NCBI RefSeq assembly: GCF_008727875.1
Contig: NZ_VTWS01000001.1
Coordinates: forward strand, 62,001-126,000
Reading direction: 5' to 3'
Length of the DNA: 64,000 bases
Source: Larkinella humicola
GTDB lineage: Bacteria > Bacteroidota > Bacteroidia > Cytophagales > Spirosomataceae
Every line of letters begins with the position of its first letter. The first letter of the stretch is position 1. Below are positions 61,784 through 64,000 of this stretch, piece by piece. Both the position numbers and the translations under genes were made by a program. The notes under the pieces are model-generated. The model was not told the DNA's origin. It was given only the letters and a program-made list of their open reading frames with translations, and did no database searches.

Positions 61784-62196
61784 CACCTTTTGGATTCCAT
61801 GAAGGATTGTAAAATAATTACTGCACTCACTTTATCGATGTTGCCTTTGACGCGCCGGTCTTTCTTGCTGACGCCACTGGCAATCATGGATTGTAAGGCC
61901 ATCGCCGACGTAAACCGCTCGTCGTGCCAATGCACTGGAATGTCCGGAAAAGCGGCTTTGAGTCTACCAACGAAGCCTTTCACCCGGGGCGTATTGTCCG
62001 TATCCGATCCGTCCAGGCGCGTGGGCATTCCCACCACAAACGCTTCGACCGGTTCAATGGTAACATACCGTTTCAGGTAGTCCAGCAACTGATGCGTCGG
62101 AACGGTTTCCAGCGCCGTCGCAATAATCTGCAACGGGTCGGTAACCGACAAACCGGTACGCTTCGTTCCGTAATCAATAGCCAGTAATCGGGGCAA
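61783..62196 (-). CDS. ruvX: Putative Holliday junction resolvase YqgF/RuvX
   Basis: RNase H-fold nuclease of 137 residues, with a putative role in pre-16S rRNA 5' end processing or recombination. LLAIDYGTKRTGLSV carries the first catalytic Asp, FVVGMPTRLDGSD is the middle strand, and HWHDERFTSAMA holds a His/Asp/Glu part of the active site. No ATG starts a normal-length frame; a TTG at 62196 (reading MPRLLAIDYG) gives the family length, while a longer frame upstream overlaps the divergent NUDIX gene. The start is uncertain. It overlaps def by 4 bases or less. Confidence 0.88.
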   Translation of the reverse strand: MPRLLAIDYGTKRTGLSVTDPLQIIATALETVPTHQLLDYLKRYVTIEPVEAFVVGMPTRLDGSDTDNTPRVKGFVGRLKAAFPDIPVHWHDERFTSAMALQSMIASGVSKKDRRVKGNIDKVSAVIILQSFMESKR

Positions 62197-62279
62197 AGTA
62201 ACTTTTGTTAAATGAATTGCAAATATACGGAAATCCGAACGGGGGTGTTTATATTGACCGCAAATCCTTCGTTGAACCG

Positions 62280-62777
62280 ATGCCAAAGATGAATTTTTGT
62301 CCCCAATGCGGTAGTTCGCTTACGCCCGGTTTTGCCGGAGGTCGTGAACGGCTCGTGTGTTCAGCCGCCTGCGGTTACATTTTTTGGAACAATCCGCTGC
62401 CGGTCGTGGGTGCGATTGTCGAATACGACAACGATACCGTCATCCTGATTCAAAACCGGGGCTGGCCGACTGAATGGTTTGGTTTGGTAACGGGTTTTCT
62501 GGAACCGGGCGAAGAACCGGATCAGGCGGTTTTGCGGGAAATCAAGGAGGAAATCGGACTGGATGCCGAAATTGTGGAGCGGCTGGGCGTCTACACGTTT
62601 TACCAGCGCAACGAAGTCATCATCACGTACCACGTCCGGGCGTGGGGCGACATTAAAATTGACGAAGAAGAACTTCAGGATTACAAACTGGTTCCGATCA
62701 ATGCGCTGAAACCGTGGCCGTTCGGAACCGGCCCGGCGGTGCGGGACTGGCTAAAAAAGCGAAATAACAGGTCGTAA
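62280..62777 (+). CDS. NUDIX hydrolase with N-terminal zinc ribbon
   Basis: Protein of 165 residues. The first part is a four-cysteine zinc ribbon (NFCPQCGSSL, then LVCSAACGYIFWNNPLP), followed by a NUDIX box matching GX5EX7REUXEEXGU (GFLEPGEEPDQAVLREIKEEIGL). This type resembles NADH pyrophosphatase-related proteins, but the NADH-specific motif is not clear, so the substrate is open. The longer frame starting at a TTG 25 codons upstream is rejected. It is divergent from ruvX. Confidence 0.88.
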   Translation: MPKMNFCPQCGSSLTPGFAGGRERLVCSAACGYIFWNNPLPVVGAIVEYDNDTVILIQNRGWPTEWFGLVTGFLEPGEEPDQAVLREIKEEIGLDAEIVERLGVYTFYQRNEVIITYHVRAWGDIKIDEEELQDYKLVPINALKPWPFGTGPAVRDWLKKRNNRS

Positions 62778-62815
62778 TCGATCCTACAATACAAGAGTCA
62801 ATACACACACAAGCT

Positions 62816-63196
62816 TTATCTGCCCCAGAGATTCGTGCCATATAGCACCGCAATCTCTTCCCGATCTTTTTTGAACTGCGCAAAGGTTTCGGGGTGATCG
62901 AGGTTAAGCTTCTCCCCATCACAATAATATTGATGCTGATTTGTAGAGCTGGCGTAGCCATTCTGCACTTCAATTACATTTCTGCCTTTGTAGCGATACA
63001 ACACAATTCCGTTGATCAATGGGCCTCCCTGAAATAATTTAAACTGGTCATTCAGCCATTTCAAATTGTTGAGCGGGTCCCTGACGCCACATACCACGAG
63101 CTGCCCATTGGCGTATCTTTCTGGTTCAGGCTCTTTATCACAGGCCGCAAGGAAGACAAATAGCAGCAGGAACCGATAACCGGTATATTTTTTCAT
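62816..63196 (-). CDS. Predicted lipoprotein
   Basis: Lipoprotein of 126 residues with signal and lipobox FVFLAAC (MKKYTGYRFLLLFVF start). The mature part, rich in Tyr and Asp/Asn (NGQLVVCGVRDPLNNLKWLND, NQHQYYCDGEKLNLDHPETF), has two cysteines and no known domain. The open frame reaches 79 codons further upstream, but that stretch is coded by a family C repeat, so the internal ATG is chosen. It is convergent with the NUDIX gene, 38 bases away. Confidence 0.72.
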   Translation of the reverse strand: MKKYTGYRFLLLFVFLAACDKEPEPERYANGQLVVCGVRDPLNNLKWLNDQFKLFQGGPLINGIVLYRYKGRNVIEVQNGYASSTNQHQYYCDGEKLNLDHPETFAQFKKDREEIAVLYGTNLWGR

Positions 63197-63532
63197 CAGC
63201 ACATCAAGGGTTTGTTCTTTTGTGAGACCCTGAAAAGCATCTGTGAGTTGGAAGCGGAAAACGCAAAGAAACAACAGTAGCACGAATCGACCCGGTCTTG
63301 CCCCATTGGGGCACAACAGCAAAGCGTCGGTAGCCCAACGTAATGATTTTTTCCAACGTGCCGTAAGGTACGCGACCGCATTGTTACGACGGCCGTCGCG
63401 TACCTTACGGAATGCTGACGGGGTAAACCGCATTATTTCTACCGACGCTTCGCTGTTAAACCCCGATGGGCCAATAGAGTCCAGTTAAAAATCTGGCTTA
63501 GGCGAAACCGCTGACAGGGTTTTCAACCGCTG
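63197..63532. other. Intergenic region with family C repeat
   Basis: This 336-base gap between two minus-strand genes contains no gene. Most of it is the second family C palindromic unit (63299-63470). The part next to the lipoprotein start may hold its promoter, which I cannot resolve. Confidence 0.7.
63299..63470. repeat. Family C palindromic repeat, copy 2
   Basis: The outer parts GCCCCATTGGGGC and CCCCGATGGGG flank arms CAGCAAAGCGTCGGTAG and CTACCGACGCTTCGCTG, with inner hairpins GCCGTAAGGTACGCG and GTCGCGTACCTTACGG. The order of elements and the orientation are those of copy 1 at 3238-3410, with many base differences in the inner part. Confidence 0.8.
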
Positions 63533-63913
63533 TCAGGGTTCCGGGGCCGCATAGGTCACGATGTCAATCCCGATTCCGTTCGGGTCGACGATGGCGAAGT
63601 GACGGTCACCCCAGGGTTCGTCGCGGAGTTCAATTTCGATCGGTACATTCAACGATTGGATGTGTTCGTATTCGGCATCGACATCGTCCACTTCAATCGT
63701 CAGGTAGACGCCTTCACCGGTAAACGGTTTCTGGAAAACCGGTCGTTGCGACGGGTGATTCGGTTGCAGAAAACTCAGTTCAGCCTGCTGATTGGGCGTG
63801 TGCAGCAACAGATAAAAATCATTTTCAAACGTGATGCCGAAGTTCAGAACGGTTTGGTAAAACGCCTTCGTTTCGGCCAGTTTGTCGGTAATAATGCCTG
63901 CGTTCAGTTTCAT
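63533..63913 (-). CDS. VOC (glyoxalase/bleomycin resistance) family protein
   Basis: Protein of 126 residues with two beta-alpha-beta-beta-beta units. It begins MKLNAGIITDKLAETKAFYQTVLNFGITFEND and ends with RDEPWGDRHFAIVDPNGIGIDIV, the usual PW/DPxG VOC ending. Metal ligands of the family (His/Glu) are only partly kept, so it may be a binding protein or a dioxygenase/glyoxalase of unknown substrate. It is followed upstream by a gene cut by the window edge, same strand. Confidence 0.86.
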   Translation of the reverse strand: MKLNAGIITDKLAETKAFYQTVLNFGITFENDFYLLLHTPNQQAELSFLQPNHPSQRPVFQKPFTGEGVYLTIEVDDVDAEYEHIQSLNVPIEIELRDEPWGDRHFAIVDPNGIGIDIVTYAAPEP

Positions 63914-63925
63914 AACGATACGGTT

Positions 63926-64000
63926 TTAAAGAACTCCCAGGTGGATTTGCGTCACGTTATTGGCCGGATTTTCGAAATCCATGTGGACATACACTTCCCG
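63926..64000 (-). CDS. 3' end of an unidentified gene (partial)
   Basis: The last 24 codons and the TAA stop of a minus-strand gene that continues past the window edge. The visible C terminus reads REVYVHMDFENPANNVTQIH and then LGVL. It is too short to identify. It ends 12 bases before the VOC gene start, so the two may be co-transcribed. Confidence 0.55.
   Translation of the reverse strand, partial: REVYVHMDFENPANNVTQIHLGVL

Noticed and set aside
63197-63433. 79-codon N-terminal extension of the lipoprotein gene
   Set aside because: The region is a family C repeat; the internal ATG begins a standard lipoprotein signal.
1-64000. tRNA, rRNA, integrase, transposase or phage genes
   Set aside because: None was recognised. 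The gaps are short or filled with palindromes, and no cloverleaf or transposase motif was seen by eye, although a short tRNA could be missed without a covariance search.

Overview
This 64 kb window looks like chromosomal DNA of an aerobic or facultative member of the Bacteroidota, most likely the order Cytophagales (Spirosoma/Larkinella-like; the genus is an inference). Pointers are the fused cytochrome cbb3 gene ccoNO with a mono-haem CcoP, many short lipoproteins with simple lipoboxes, weak ribosome binding sites, a TAnnTTTG-type promoter core, and many families of intergenic palindromes. I see no rRNA, tRNA, CRISPR array, phage or intact insertion sequence.

Layout. 0-3.2 kb: an alpha/beta hydrolase, an Lrp-type regulator, a TRIC/UPF0126 channel and a nitrilase-family amidase. 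3.7-9.7 kb: a catabolic locus that looks like sialic-acid or amino-sugar use (secreted SUMF1-like/Asp-box sialidase fusion, NanA/DapA-type lyase, sodium:solute symporter) with a divergent AraC regulator. 9.8-15.4 kb: a YidR-like protein, a zinc-ribbon protein, a decayed VapC beside an intact antitoxin, a glycosyltransferase and a cysteine-less TlpA-like protein. 15.4-19.6 kb: nuoA, nuoB and nuoC only, interrupted by a lipoprotein gene, then a fatty acid hydroxylase and a type II NADH dehydrogenase. 19.6-25.4 kb: a two-gene 5'-nucleotidase, an M1 aminopeptidase, a complete PIN toxin-antitoxin pair, a membrane zincin and a Uma2 protein.

25.4-57.3 kb reads as a low-oxygen and redox island. It holds a sensor kinase with a receiver-CRP fusion regulator, a second receiver-kinase hybrid, PfkB, PEP synthase, an SDR enzyme, three universal stress proteins (at least one tandem), a soluble FixH-like protein, an L,D-transpeptidase, a flavin/PNPOx-like protein, HemN, CcoI, and ccoS-ccoNO-ccoQ-ccoP-ccoG-ccoH-SafE. 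A mazEF pair and a fatty acid desaturase sit between ccoI and ccoS. 57.6-64 kb is housekeeping: ahcY, aspC-type aminotransferase, omega-amidase-like nitrilase, def, ruvX, a NUDIX hydrolase, a lipoprotein and a VOC protein.

The most unusual feature is the density of hairpin repeats. Three large families recur: A (3 copies), B (2 copies) and C (2 copies). A smaller family D (2 copies) and many single perfect hairpins sit at gene ends. One B copy is nested inside an A copy. Several repeats have become part of genes: the last residues and stop of nuoA, the stop of the lyase gene, the stop region of ahcY, and an in-frame stretch of about 36 codons in ccoG.
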